Positions 52,694 through 62,885 of a stretch of 64,000 bases of DNA are shown piece after piece (the stretch's first letter is position 1; every line of letters begins with the position of its first letter). The notes beneath the pieces were generated by a model, which saw only the letters and a list, made by a program, of their open reading frames with translations, was not told the DNA's origin and made no database searches. The translations under genes were made by a program, and so were the position numbers. Origin of the DNA: Actinokineospora sp. NBRC 105648 (GTDB taxonomy: Bacteria; Actinomycetota; Actinomycetes; Mycobacteriales; Pseudonocardiaceae); the NCBI RefSeq assembly GCF_030269645.1, contig NZ_BSTR01000012.1:115056-179055 (forward strand), read 5' to 3'.

Positions 52694-53074
52694 GTGACCG
52701 CCTACCTCGACGCCAGCGACCTGCTCGTCCTCGCGGCCGCCGTCACCGGCGGTGACCTGGTGGTGCGTGACCTGGGGCTGCTCGACTCCGCCGCGCACCG
52801 GCCGCGGGCCACCGTGCTCGGCGTCGAGGCCTACGACTCGCTGTGGCTCAAGGCGGCCGCGCTGCTCGACTCGATCGTCCGGACCCGTCCCCTGGCCGAG
52901 GGAAATTGGCGACTCGGTTGGGTGGCGGCGGTCACGATGTGCGATATCAACGGCTGGTGGATCGACGCCGACACCGACGATGCCCTGGACATCGTGCGCG
53001 CCGTGGGCCGAGGATCGGTCGAGGTGCCCAAGATGGCCGAGCACCTCGAGGCGTGGGCGCTGCCGAAATCTTGA
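52694..53074 (+). CDS. Doc-like (Fic family) toxin with altered active site
   Basis: The 126-residue protein is built like Doc toxins of actinobacteria (YLDASDLLVLAAAV, VLGVEAYDSLWLKAAALLDSIV). The catalytic motif usually read as H-x-L-x-D-G-N-K-R is RPLAEGNWRLGW here: the catalytic His is Arg, and Lys is Trp. Doc phosphorylates EF-Tu using that His, so this copy is expected to be inactive or changed in function. It is paired with an intact RHH antitoxin gene. Confidence 0.75.
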   Translation: MTAYLDASDLLVLAAAVTGGDLVVRDLGLLDSAAHRPRATVLGVEAYDSLWLKAAALLDSIVRTRPLAEGNWRLGWVAAVTMCDINGWWIDADTDDALDIVRAVGRGSVEVPKMAEHLEAWALPKS

Positions 53075-53082
53075 GTTTCGAG

Positions 53083-53113
53083 TTGACCTGGAGTGCACTC
53101 CAGCTTCTACGGT
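53083..53113 (+). promoter_or_regulatory. MerR-type promoter with 19-bp spacer
   Basis: TTGACC (53083-53088) and TACGGT (53108-53113) are separated by 19 bp. The 16-bp perfect palindrome CTGGAGTGCACTCCAG (53088-53103) lies within, the classic MerR layout. Transcription would begin at or next to the GTG at 53120, giving a leaderless mRNA. Confidence 0.75.
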
Positions 53114-53119
53114 CGACAG

Positions 53120-53502
53120 GTGACCTACGCGATCGCCGAGGCCGCCCACCGCAGTGGGCTGTCGATCGACACCCTCAGGTACTACGAACGCATGGAACTC
53201 ATCGACCCGCCCGCGCGTGACTCCGGGGGCAGGCGGGTCTACTCCGAGGACGACCTGGGCTGGCTGCACTTCCTCACCCGGCTGCGCACCACCGGCATGC
53301 CGATCAAGCTCATGCGCGAGTACGCCCGCCTGCGCCACCAGGGCATCGCCTCGGCCGCGCCGCGCAAGCGCATCCTCGAACGCCACCGCGACGACGTCCG
53401 CGCCCGCATCGAGGAGCTGCGGTCGTGCCTGGACGTGCTGGACTACAAGATCGAGAACTACGAGCGCATCATCTGCGTGGAAACGGTCCAGGAGGCCACC
53501 GC

Positions 53503-53506
<4 letters not shown>
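53120..53506 (+). CDS. MerR-family transcriptional regulator
   Basis: The 128-residue protein has the MerR HTH ([44 protein letters not shown]) and a C-terminal coiled coil ([31 protein letters not shown]). Cys residues near the end of the coil could bind a ligand or metal. GTG 53120 fits the leaderless promoter. Its stop overlaps the first aldo-keto reductase gene by ATGA, so it controls its own operon. Confidence 0.87.
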
Positions 53507-54483
<977 letters not shown>

Positions 54484-54495
54484 GGAGAGTACGCA

Positions 54496-55482
54496 ATGGA
54501 CACCAGGCGCCTCGGTGACCTGACCGTCAGTGCCCAGGGCCTCGGCTGCATGGGCATGAGCGACTTCTACGCGGGCCGCGACGACGCGGAGTCGGTGGCC
54601 ACCATCCACCAAGCCCTCGACCTCGGCGTGACCCTGCTCGACACGGCCGACATGTACGGCCCGTTCCTCAACGAGGAGCTGGTCGGGCGGGCCATTAAGG
54701 ACCGCCGCGACCAGGTGGTGCTAGCCACCAAGTTCGCGGTCGTCCGCGACCCGGATGACCCGAGCGTGCGCGCGATCCGCGGCGACGCGGCGTACGTCAA
54801 GCAGGCCGCGGAGGCCTCGCTGAAGCGGCTCGGGGTTGATCACATCGACCTCTACTACCAGCACCGGGTCGACCCGAACACGCCGATCGAGGAGACCGTC
54901 GGCGCGATGGCCGAGCTGGTCGCCGAGGGCAAGGTCCGCTACCTCGGCCTGTCCGAGGCGGGCGTGGACAACCTGCGCCGCGCGCACGCCACCCACCCGA
55001 TCACCGCGCTGCAGACCGAGTGGTCGCTGTGGTCGCGCGACATCGAGGACGCGATCGCGCCCACCGCGAGGGAACTGGGCATCGGCCTGGTGCCGTACTC
55101 GCCGCTCGGGCGCGGTTTCCTCACCGGTCGCTTCTCCTCGAAGGCGGACTTCGAGGAGGGCGACTTCCGGGTGGCGGGCCAGCCGAGGTTCGCCGACGGC
55201 AACCTGGAGAAGAACCTGGCCATCGTGGCGGCCCTGCGTTCGCTGGCCGAGGAGCGCGGCGTCACGGCCGGGCAGCTCGCGCTGGCGTGGGTCCAGTCCC
55301 GCGGCGAGGACGTCGTGCCGATCCCGGGAACCAAGCGCCGCAAGTACCTCGTGGAGAACGTGGCCGCGGCGGACATCGCACTGTCCGAAGAGGACATCAC
55401 CGCGATCGAGAACGCCGTTCCGGTGGACGCGGTCGCAGGCGAGCGCTACCCGGCCGAGGCGATGAAAACCCTGGGCCGGTAA
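54496..55482 (+). CDS. Aldo-keto reductase (second of two)
   Basis: The 328-residue paralogue has the same tetrad ([25 protein letters not shown]) and [12 protein letters not shown]. It follows AAGGAGAG 12 bp after the first gene. Tandem duplication is evident; 54841-54935 is identical to 53848-53942 although the rest has diverged, which points to gene conversion. Confidence 0.9.
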   Translation: MDTRRLGDLTVSAQGLGCMGMSDFYAGRDDAESVATIHQALDLGVTLLDTADMYGPFLNEELVGRAIKDRRDQVVLATKFAVVRDPDDPSVRAIRGDAAYVKQAAEASLKRLGVDHIDLYYQHRVDPNTPIEETVGAMAELVAEGKVRYLGLSEAGVDNLRRAHATHPITALQTEWSLWSRDIEDAIAPTARELGIGLVPYSPLGRGFLTGRFSSKADFEEGDFRVAGQPRFADGNLEKNLAIVAALRSLAEERGVTAGQLALAWVQSRGEDVVPIPGTKRRKYLVENVAAADIALSEEDITAIENAVPVDAVAGERYPAEAMKTLGR

Positions 55483-55555
55483 CTACCACCACTGTGGTGT
55501 CCGCACCACGCGCGGATGTCACATTCTGTGCCCGATTGGGCCCAAGCCGTAACGA

Positions 55556-55593
55556 TGTGCGCTGCGCTGGAGATCTCTTCAGCACAGCGCACA
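55556..55593. promoter_or_regulatory. Inverted repeat upstream of the receptor-like gene
   Basis: TGTGCGCTGCGCTG (55556-55569) and CAGCACAGCGCACA (55580-55593) pair with one mismatch around a 10-nt loop, 17 bp before the ATG. It could be an operator or a 5' RNA hairpin. Confidence 0.5.
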
Positions 55594-55609
55594 CCGTACG
55601 GAGGTGGCA

Positions 55610-58003
55610 ATGCTCAAGCCGGTCAACGGCATGCAGTTCGTACTCCCCCTGATCGACCACATCGTCGAGACCAAGCCCTCGATGCCACCGTTGGTCATAG
55701 CCGTGACCTCGGCAGACCCGGCCGACAGCAAGCTCTTCGTCGACGGGTACCACGACCGGCTCCGCGACATCAAGGACCGACCGCTGGTCCCTAGCGCCCG
55801 TGTCGGCGCGATCACCCTGGCCATGGCGCGCGCCGCGGCCGAACCGGATACCGCGCTGTTCGACGAGATCGTCAACCAGCTGCGGTCGAGCATCCCCTCG
55901 GGGGCGGGTCGACGGTGGCGGGCTGAGCAGTTCGCCCTGTGCCTGGATGTGTTCCAAGCTGCTGGTCACGTCCACCTGACCGAGACGGACGCAAACCGGG
56001 ACGAATTGCTTGACTGGCTCTACAAGCGCTGGGAAGGGCGCAGGAAGCTGCTCTCCTGGGCCAAGCGCGTGAGCGCGTCCGGCGAACTGCCGAGCAAGGT
56101 CTTGGGGTTCGTGATCACGGCGCTGCTGCAAGGGCCCAGCCGCTGGTTGTTCGCCCGGCGATTGAACAGCCGCAAGCTGCAGTGGTTCGGCGAGCACGTG
56201 GTGAAGGCGACCGGTCTGCACGGCGATTTCATCGGCCAAGCCGTGTACCTGTTGCCCGACGGGATGCTGGGTGATGTTCGCACCCTACGCAGGCGAATCT
56301 TGTTCGACGCGCTGCTACGCGATGTCGCGCTCTTCATGCGGCGCAGGCGCTTCTTCCCACACCGCAGGCGCCGCAGGTGGACACCGGTGCTGATGATCGA
56401 CGCGCACGAATCGGCAGGGGCCACACTGGTCGACCTGTACGACGAGCTGTCCAGCGACCGCCCGGCCATGCCATTGCTGGTGATCGCGGCGATGCCCGAA
56501 GAGGCCGTCGCCAAAGACGAGACCGTTGTGGAGTTCGACGCGGCTGCGCAGCCGTTGCGCGAGTTGGTGGACCAGCAGAACGCCCGTCAGCCCCGCCGGA
56601 TCGTCTTGCGCCTGCCTGCGGACTTCGAACCGGACCCGGTCGCCCGGAATTACCTGAGCACCCACCGCCTGGTCACTCCCAAGGTCCCCGGGCGGGTCTC
56701 CGCGTTGGCGCCGCTGGTGCTCACAGTGCTGCTTCTCCTGGCGAGCAGTGGATTCGCCGCCTACCGCTATTTCGGCAGCGGCTGCGCCGACACCAAAGTG
56801 CTGGACTCCGGCGAGCGAGTAGGCGTGATCGAGAGCGGGTGCAGCTTCGGCCAACCGTATGCCGACGACGTACCACACCTCAGCGACCTGGAGAATGAGG
56901 TGTTCGAGAACAATGCTTTTGTGGACAGCCTGCGTGGTGAGGACAATGAGCCGCTCTACTACCGGGAGGTTGTGTTCTTCGCCCCCTTGACTCGTCCCGA
57001 CATCGTCGGGCGCACGGCGCCACCGAACTCGATCTGGCAGCTTCAAGGAGCGGTGCGGGCGCAACGCGAACACAACAACACGGCGAAGAATGGCAATCTG
57101 GTACCCATCAAACTGATCCTCGCCAATAGCGGGGACCGATTCGCCGGGGGCGCCTGGGTGGCCGCGAAGATCGCGGCACGGCCACACGCCGGACAGGGCG
57201 AGTTGGCGGCGGTTATCGGGATATCGCAAAGCAGGCAAGAAGTTCGCGATGTGATCCTGGGCAACCTCAAGGGGATTCCCGTCATCGGTGCCAGCATGTA
57301 CGGTTCGGCCATGGTCGCGAAGTATGACATCTCGTTGACCGCCCCGCTCAACCCCGCATTTGCTGCCACGATAGCGACCTGGCTTCGGGAGATGGGGGAC
57401 AAGAAGGGGGCGGTTGTCTATGATCCCGACGATACTTACTTCAGTGCCGAACTGCACAGTTCGCTGCGTGGGGAGAAGGTCGGTTCGGAGGAGAGCGACA
57501 TCAAGGTGAGCGAAAAGATGTCTGAGGTTGACGACGAGAAAATCGGTGTGATGTGTGAACACGCCGACACTCGGATCCCGATTCTTGTCGGGCGCGCCGA
57601 TCAGACGATTGCGATCTTGAGTCGAATGAAGAATCTTGCCACGTGCGCCAATCGAAAGAATCCTATGGCCGTTCTGGTCGGCCCTGGGATGATTGTCGAA
57701 GCAGCCGCCGGAAAACCTGGTGAAAGTTATGACCCCGACGGTCGAGGGCAGGCCAATGAATGGCTTGACTTGTACTTGACCAGCCTTGCGAACACCGCGG
57801 TGGGCAGCGAGACATCTACCGGGAACGACGCCTTCCGCTTCGCCGCCGAGGCGATCAAGGACGCGCGGTCCGCAGGGGGCCCGACGTTCGATGCGATCTT
57901 GGTGCAGACCAGTCTCAAGCAGATCGTGCCCCAGAAGGTCAGCCTGCCCACACTCAACGACGCCAAGGGCTCTGCTCGGATCCAGGTGATCAAAATAGGG
58001 TGA
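55610..58003 (+). CDS. Single-span membrane protein with extracellular periplasmic-binding-like domain
   Basis: The 797-residue protein has a cytoplasmic N-terminal part (about residues 1-360) with two repeat-like segments (MPPLVIAVTSADPADS, then MPLLVIAAMPEE). One membrane helix (VSALAPLVLTVLLLLASSGFAAY, about 365-385) follows. The extracytoplasmic domain resembles type I periplasmic-binding proteins of the branched-chain amino acid receptor group (LVPIKLILANSGD, GELAAVIGISQSRQEV, IPVIGASMYGSAM). No Walker motif is visible in the N-part. ATG 55610 has GGAGG upstream. It may be a transmembrane sensor; the third-position GC is lower in its C-terminal half. Confidence 0.75.
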   Translation: MLKPVNGMQFVLPLIDHIVETKPSMPPLVIAVTSADPADSKLFVDGYHDRLRDIKDRPLVPSARVGAITLAMARAAAEPDTALFDEIVNQLRSSIPSGAGRRWRAEQFALCLDVFQAAGHVHLTETDANRDELLDWLYKRWEGRRKLLSWAKRVSASGELPSKVLGFVITALLQGPSRWLFARRLNSRKLQWFGEHVVKATGLHGDFIGQAVYLLPDGMLGDVRTLRRRILFDALLRDVALFMRRRRFFPHRRRRRWTPVLMIDAHESAGATLVDLYDELSSDRPAMPLLVIAAMPEEAVAKDETVVEFDAAAQPLRELVDQQNARQPRRIVLRLPADFEPDPVARNYLSTHRLVTPKVPGRVSALAPLVLTVLLLLASSGFAAYRYFGSGCADTKVLDSGERVGVIESGCSFGQPYADDVPHLSDLENEVFENNAFVDSLRGEDNEPLYYREVVFFAPLTRPDIVGRTAPPNSIWQLQGAVRAQREHNNTAKNGNLVPIKLILANSGDRFAGGAWVAAKIAARPHAGQGELAAVIGISQSRQEVRDVILGNLKGIPVIGASMYGSAMVAKYDISLTAPLNPAFAATIATWLREMGDKKGAVVYDPDDTYFSAELHSSLRGEKVGSEESDIKVSEKMSEVDDEKIGVMCEHADTRIPILVGRADQTIAILSRMKNLATCANRKNPMAVLVGPGMIVEAAAGKPGESYDPDGRGQANEWLDLYLTSLANTAVGSETSTGNDAFRFAAEAIKDARSAGGPTFDAILVQTSLKQIVPQKVSLPTLNDAKGSARIQVIKIG

Positions 58004-58021
58004 ACGGGCTCCGGGTTTGTG

Positions 58022-58062
58022 GGTGTTCCGTCGCGGTGGGAGCATCACCGCGACGGAACACC
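58022..58062. terminator. 17-bp hairpin after the receptor-like gene
   Basis: A perfect 17-bp stem (58022-58038 with 58046-58062) and a 7-nt loop lie between convergent genes. Confidence 0.8.
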
Positions 58063-58117
58063 GGGGGGTTCCGCGGCCGGCATTGGAGGGGGGAACACCG
58101 GCCGCGGAGGTCTATTT

Positions 58118-59611
58118 CTAGTAGCAGGCCGCGGCGATGAAGCCGAGGACCGAGCAGGTGGACTTGGCGGTGTCGTTGGTGGCCACCGGGTCGATCGGGG
58201 CGCTCGCGGTGCGGGCGACGGTCACCTTGTAGGTGCCGATCGTCAACAGCCGCAACGGGATCGAGAACGTCTTCGTCACCGAGGCGCCCACGGCGAGGGC
58301 GCCGACCTGGCAGGTCACCGCGGTGCCCGCCACCGTGCAGCCCGGGCCGCCGACGGCCGCCAGGCGCGCCGGGAGGGTGGCCGTCACCGTCGCCGACCGC
58401 AGGGGGTCGGGGCCCGCGTTGCGCACCGTCACGGTGTATTCCAGGGCTGGGACCAGGATCCCGACCCGCGGCGTGGCCTTGAGCGTCACCGCCAGGTCGG
58501 ACTTCGGCGGCACGGTGCGGTTGAGCAGCACCGAGATGCCGTCCGCGTCGCGGTTGGTGGTCACCAGGTCCGGTCGGCCGTCGTTGTCCACATCGGACGC
58601 CAGGACCTCGGTCGGCTTGGTGCCGGTGCCCAGGCTCGCCGCCGGGACGAAGGTGCCGTCGCCGTTGCCCAGCACGGTCACGGTGTCCGCTCCGGACAGT
58701 GAGACCGCCAGGTCGTTGTCGCCGTCCATGTCCAGGTCGGTCACCGCGACGCCGAACGGCGACGGCCCGATCCCCTGCGACGCGGGCGCGCCGAAGGTGC
58801 CGTTGCCCGCGCCCAGCAGCACGGACACGCTGCCCGCGCCGTAGTCCGCGGTGGCCAGGTCGACCTTGCCGTCCTTGTTGAAGTCACCCGCGGCGATGTC
58901 GATCGGGTTCGCCCCGGTGGGGAACGCCGCCGGCGCCGCGAAGGTGCCGTTGCCCGCGCCGAGGAACACCGAGACGGTGCCGCTGAAGAAGCCGCCGATG
59001 GCGATGTCGGTCTTGCCGTCGCCGTTGAGGTCGGCGAGCACGACCCCGCGCGAGTACCCGCCGGACGGGATGTCGACCGCGGCGCCCAGGCTGCCGTCAC
59101 CGGCGCCGAGCAGCACGGAGATCCCAGTTGGACGGCTGACCACGACGTCGATCTTCTTGTCCCCGTTGAGGTCCCCGGCCGCGATGCCCTCGGCACCGCC
59201 GCTCACCGGGTAGCCCGCGCGTGGCCCGAACGTGCCGTTGCCCGCGCCGAGGAGGATGGACACCTCGCCCGCCGTGGTCACCGCGACGTCGGTCTTGCCG
59301 TCGCCGTTGAAGTCCGCGGGTGCGAGCGCGGTCGGCTCGTCGCCGGGGTAGACGGTCGTGCGGTTGCCGAGCGCGCCCGCGCCGGATCCCAGCAGGACGG
59401 TCAGGTGCCACTCGTACCGGTCGGCGGTGATCAGGTCGGTCTTGCCGTCACCGTTGAGGTCCGCGTCCACGACCGACTCGGGGTTGTTGCCCGTCGCGTA
59501 GTCCACCCTGGGGGCGAACGTGATCGGGTTCGCCGCCTGCGCGGTGCCCGGCACGGTCGCCAACGCCACAGCCGCCACGAGCACGCAGGTAACCCGGGAG
59601 CGAACGGTCAT
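58118..59611 (-). CDS. Secreted FG-GAP/VCBS beta-propeller protein with C-terminal DUF11-like domain
   Basis: The 497-residue protein has a Sec signal peptide (cleavage near GTAQA-AN). Seven FG-GAP repeats follow, each with a Ca-binding Asp-rich loop (DLNGDGKTD, DFNGDGKTD, DLNGDKKID, DLNGDGKTD, DFNKDGKVD, DLDMDGDND, DVDNDGRPD), the count for a seven-bladed propeller. The last about 115 residues form a conserved-repeat/DUF11-like beta domain (VTVRNAGPDPLRSATVTATLPA) and end with two Cys. ATG 59611 follows TGGAGG. It is an extracellular, probably adhesive or binding protein. Confidence 0.85.
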   Translation of the reverse strand: MTVRSRVTCVLVAAVALATVPGTAQAANPITFAPRVDYATGNNPESVVDADLNGDGKTDLITADRYEWHLTVLLGSGAGALGNRTTVYPGDEPTALAPADFNGDGKTDVAVTTAGEVSILLGAGNGTFGPRAGYPVSGGAEGIAAGDLNGDKKIDVVVSRPTGISVLLGAGDGSLGAAVDIPSGGYSRGVVLADLNGDGKTDIAIGGFFSGTVSVFLGAGNGTFAAPAAFPTGANPIDIAAGDFNKDGKVDLATADYGAGSVSVLLGAGNGTFGAPASQGIGPSPFGVAVTDLDMDGDNDLAVSLSGADTVTVLGNGDGTFVPAASLGTGTKPTEVLASDVDNDGRPDLVTTNRDADGISVLLNRTVPPKSDLAVTLKATPRVGILVPALEYTVTVRNAGPDPLRSATVTATLPARLAAVGGPGCTVAGTAVTCQVGALAVGASVTKTFSIPLRLLTIGTYKVTVARTASAPIDPVATNDTAKSTCSVLGFIAAACY

Positions 59612-59720
59612 CGGTGCCTCCAATTCGGCGTATGCCTTGACCGCCGAATCGTTCCCCAGCACCAGGTTGTTTCTCATTTAACCAATATTGTTTGCTGCGT
59701 GTTCCGTCCGATCCGGACAG

Positions 59721-61433
59721 TCACCGGTGCGGTGGCGTTCGGACGAGCACCGCCGTGCCCCCGGCCAGGACGACCGCGACGACCGCTTGCGCCACGGTCA
59801 GCCAGGTCACCGACGGCATCGCGCCGCCGACGCCGTTGCCGAGGTAGCTGAACTGGTCACCGAACGCCAGCGAACCGAGCAGCAGCAACACCTCCGGCGC
59901 GAAGTAGGCGGTGACGGCCGACGCGGCGAAGAGCCGGTGGGACTCGTGTTCCAGCTGCGTGAGGGCCACCACCACGCACAACCCGCCGATCACCAGGAAT
60001 GGCAGCAGCCCGCCGAGTGGTCCGGTCGTGTCGATGAGGGTGAAGGTCGACGCGTAGCCGTACGCGCCGGTGAACTCCACACCGACGAACAGGAGTATGA
60101 ACCACGCCACCACACCGCCCAGTACCGCTAGTGCTACCAGACGTGATTCCACTGGCGCCCACCGTAGCCTGCGCGGCAAATGGCGTAGCGGTCGATAGCG
60201 CGCGGTCGCGAGTACGACAAACGCCGCTACCGCGAAGAGTTCTAACCACACCAAGAAGCGCGCGTTGCTGTGAATCGACACCAGAGCGTCGACACCGAAG
60301 TAGACAGTGCTACCGACAAGCGCACCACCCGCTAGCACCGCACGCGGCCCGCCCCGCTCCACGTACGCGAGCCCGAACGCGATGAGCGCGAACCGCAGTA
60401 GGAAGTACACCCCTGCGAGCAGTCCCGCAGCCTCGAACATCCCGGTTGACACCAACGCTACCGACACGCACATCGCCGCGGCCACCGCGTAGAGGACTCG
60501 CGGGTTTTCCGCCCAGCTCGCCCTCCGCGCGGAGAGCCGCTCCCGCCACTCGGGTACAGGTGCTTGTCCGCGACCCCAACCGGCGACCGCGCGCGCCCGT
60601 GCTGCCGGATCCGGCGCCTGCGCGACAGCGGGGTCCGCGGATAGTTTGGCCGCCAGTTCGGCCAGGGGCCCGGTAGCCATACCGGCGATGGCGCCGACAA
60701 CCCCGGGTACGCCCCAAGAGAGCTCGACCAACCGGTGGAACGCCTCGGGCTCTTGCATTGCCCGCTGTTGACCCACGAGAACGCTAAGAAGTGTCTGCGC
60801 GTCTCCCGGGTTGAGGACGTCGAACGGCAGTGCTCGGGCTCCTTGGGCTGCCAGGTCCGCGAGCGGGCTCCGACTGGTGACAATCGCGAGCGACTTGGTC
60901 CCCGGCGGCAGGAGGGGGAGCGCCTGCGCACCGTCGCGCGCGTTGTCAAGGACTAAGAGCACGGACTTCGCGGCGAGGAGTGACCGGTAGAGCGCGAGCT
61001 GCGCGTCGTCGCCTTGGGGGAGGTCGTCACCGAAGGCGCGCAGGACGTCGCGGATCACGTCCGCGGTTCGCCGGGCGATCCCCGACGGGTCGGTGCCGCG
61101 CAGGTCGAAGTACAGGATGCCGTCGGCGAAGCGGGTGGCCTGTCGGGCCGCCCAGTGCACGACGAGCGCCGACTTGCCCGCCCCGGGCGCCGGGTGCGAG
61201 ACGATGATCGGTGTGGCCGTCTCGCACCAGGAGTCGAGCAGGTCGAGCTGGGTGGCCCGGCCGACGAGCGTCAGCGGGCCCGCAGGGAGCTGGTGCGGCA
61301 CTGGGCGGTCGGTCGCCCGGGTACCGCCGAAGTAGATGTCGCCGTGAACGTCGCGCACTTGGGCGGCGTCCCCACCCACCCCGCCGGTGACCGAGTGGTC
61401 TGCCGAGTCCCCGCCAGCCTTGTCGTCGCTCAT
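59721..61433 (-). CDS. STAND/NB-ARC NTPase fused to a polytopic membrane domain
   Basis: The 570-residue protein begins with a short tail ending RDVHGDIYFGG, common before NB-ARC domains in actinomycetes. The NTPase has P-loop PAPGAGKSA (about residues 81-89), Walker B SVLLVLDNARD (about 156-166) and the sensor ATSR-like VTSRSPL. After about residue 305 come some 9-10 membrane helices in place of the TPR or WD repeats that STAND proteins usually have. It is probably a membrane-bound switch. The FG-GAP gene lies 109 bp downstream on the same strand. Confidence 0.82.
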   Translation of the reverse strand: MSDDKAGGDSADHSVTGGVGGDAAQVRDVHGDIYFGGTRATDRPVPHQLPAGPLTLVGRATQLDLLDSWCETATPIIVSHPAPGAGKSALVVHWAARQATRFADGILYFDLRGTDPSGIARRTADVIRDVLRAFGDDLPQGDDAQLALYRSLLAAKSVLLVLDNARDGAQALPLLPPGTKSLAIVTSRSPLADLAAQGARALPFDVLNPGDAQTLLSVLVGQQRAMQEPEAFHRLVELSWGVPGVVGAIAGMATGPLAELAAKLSADPAVAQAPDPAARARAVAGWGRGQAPVPEWRERLSARRASWAENPRVLYAVAAAMCVSVALVSTGMFEAAGLLAGVYFLLRFALIAFGLAYVERGGPRAVLAGGALVGSTVYFGVDALVSIHSNARFLVWLELFAVAAFVVLATARYRPLRHLPRRLRWAPVESRLVALAVLGGVVAWFILLFVGVEFTGAYGYASTFTLIDTTGPLGGLLPFLVIGGLCVVVALTQLEHESHRLFAASAVTAYFAPEVLLLLGSLAFGDQFSYLGNGVGGAMPSVTWLTVAQAVVAVVLAGGTAVLVRTPPHR

Positions 61434-61523
61434 GGTTCTCTTGTACTCGGCCGGGGACTGTCCGTCACCGAGGTCTTACCGGCCTCGCACGTTGTAACAG
61501 TGTGGACAACCCGAACGGCCCAT

Positions 61524-61979
61524 CTACGCGCGCATCAGCCCCGCGGCCAAGACGCCGCCGAGGTCTCGGCAGGCGTCGAGGGTTGTCTTACCTGGTTCCC
61601 CCGTGGAGAGGACGTGGTTGGCGGCCTTCACCCAGCCCAACCCGGTGGTGATGGACTCGACGGAGCGGATAGCGCCCGCGGTGTCGTTGTTGCCGTGGAC
61701 GTAGAGGCCGTAAGAGCGTCCGCGTGTGCTGTCGAGGCAGGGGTAGTAGATGAGGTCGAAGAACATCTTGAGCGCGCCGCTCATGTAGCCCAGGTTGGCA
61801 GGAGTGCCCAAGAGGTACGCGTCAGCCGCGAGCACGTCCGCGGCGGTGGTCGAGAGCGCCGCCTGCCGGACGACCTCGATCCCGGTGATCTCCGGGTCGC
61901 TCGCCCCCAGCACGGCCGCCTCGAACAGCGACTGCAGGTTGGGCGAGGGCGTGTGGTGGACGATTAGCAGCCTCGGCAC
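61524..61979 (-). CDS. Flavodoxin-fold NAD(P)H-dependent oxidoreductase
   Basis: The 151-residue protein has the flavodoxin-like FMN loop LLIVHHTPSPN and GTPANLGYMSGALKMFFDLIYYP. This kind of small FMN reductase/flavodoxin is common in actinobacteria. GTG 61979 gives the typical N-terminus; a longer GTG start at 62042 is possible but has no ribosome site. It follows two small regulator-type genes on the same strand. Confidence 0.8.
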   Translation of the reverse strand: MPRLLIVHHTPSPNLQSLFEAAVLGASDPEITGIEVVRQAALSTTAADVLAADAYLLGTPANLGYMSGALKMFFDLIYYPCLDSTRGRSYGLYVHGNNDTAGAIRSVESITTGLGWVKAANHVLSTGEPGKTTLDACRDLGGVLAAGLMRA

Positions 61980-62046
61980 GCGCTCCAGCGTGCCGGGGCC
62001 GCCGACAGTCCGCAACACGATCCGCGGCGAACTCGACCGCACGCGG

Positions 62047-62409
62047 TCAGGAGCGTTGGGCGTGCGTCCAGCGGAAGACGGTGGAGCTCTGCACGCCGAG
62101 CGCGGCCGCGACGGAGCGGTAGGTGGCGCCGGGTTGGGAGATCAGGGCGGCGGCGCGTTCTCGCAGGGCGTGGTTGTCGGCGACGACGCCACCTCGGCCG
62201 GGGAGTCGCATGGTGACCCCGGATTCAGTGAGGACGTTTCGCGTTGTGTAGTAGCTGCGACCGATGGCGGCGGAGAGGGCGTGGATCGTCTCGCCGGTTT
62301 CGTAGCGCCTGCGCAATTCAGCGCGCAGCCGGGGGAGGAGTGCATCCGGGATGTACTTTTCGGATTGGGAGGCGTTGACCAGTCTGATGATTTCGTCGTC
62401 GGCGCTCAT
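62047..62409 (-). CDS. Small HTH protein
   Basis: The 120-residue protein has two helix-turn-helix-like parts: IHALSAAIGRSYYTTRNVLTESGV and TYRSVAAALGVQSSTVFRWTHAQ. It resembles small helix-turn-helix proteins found beside DUF5753/DUF397 genes. ATG overlaps the upstream gene stop by 4 bp. It probably binds DNA. Confidence 0.75.
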   Translation of the reverse strand: MSADDEIIRLVNASQSEKYIPDALLPRLRAELRRRYETGETIHALSAAIGRSYYTTRNVLTESGVTMRLPGRGGVVADNHALRERAAALISQPGATYRSVAAALGVQSSTVFRWTHAQRS

Positions 62410-62795
62410 GGCGTGCTCCTGGCCGGTCGGATGGTCACCGGCCCACGGTACGGGATCGTGAAGTCCGCCGGCACCGGGCGAAGTGGTGAAAGCTGCTTAC
62501 CGGGCGGCTCTTGCGTTAAGAGCCACCGCAGCGTCCACACAGCCGGTCCGGCGTAGCTGTCTAAGACGAACTCTGGGGCGAACGGGTCGTTGTCGTTACC
62601 GCGCGGTGCACGATAAGCGAGTGCGTGCGACTCGCTTATGAGTACGACGACGTCGTAGACATCCGGCCAGGTGAGAACGGCGCTGACTTCGCGCGTGTCG
62701 CCTGGCGCACCGGGGAAATACATGAGCCACTTGCGTTGGCGGAGCACCCCGAGCCAGTATTCGACGTCCTGAGTGGAGTCTGTACAGTTCGCCAC
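62406..62795 (-). CDS. Hypothetical protein, 129 residues
   Basis: GTG 62795 follows GGGAGGG. The soluble protein contains WLGVLRQRKWLMYFPGAPGD and a later VWTLRWLLTQEPPGKQL. It is divergent from the XRE regulator (90 bp between starts) and overlaps the small HTH gene by ATGA. I do not know the family. Confidence 0.65.
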   Translation of the reverse strand: MANCTDSTQDVEYWLGVLRQRKWLMYFPGAPGDTREVSAVLTWPDVYDVVVLISESHALAYRAPRGNDNDPFAPEFVLDSYAGPAVWTLRWLLTQEPPGKQLSPLRPVPADFTIPYRGPVTIRPARSTP

Positions 62796-62885
62796 GGCTG
62801 GGCCCTCCCTTTCTCCTGGTAGCAGAAAGATATGCCTAGGTCGACAAGCGCGCTGACGCTTGCAAAAGCGGAAAGAGAGTTCGTC

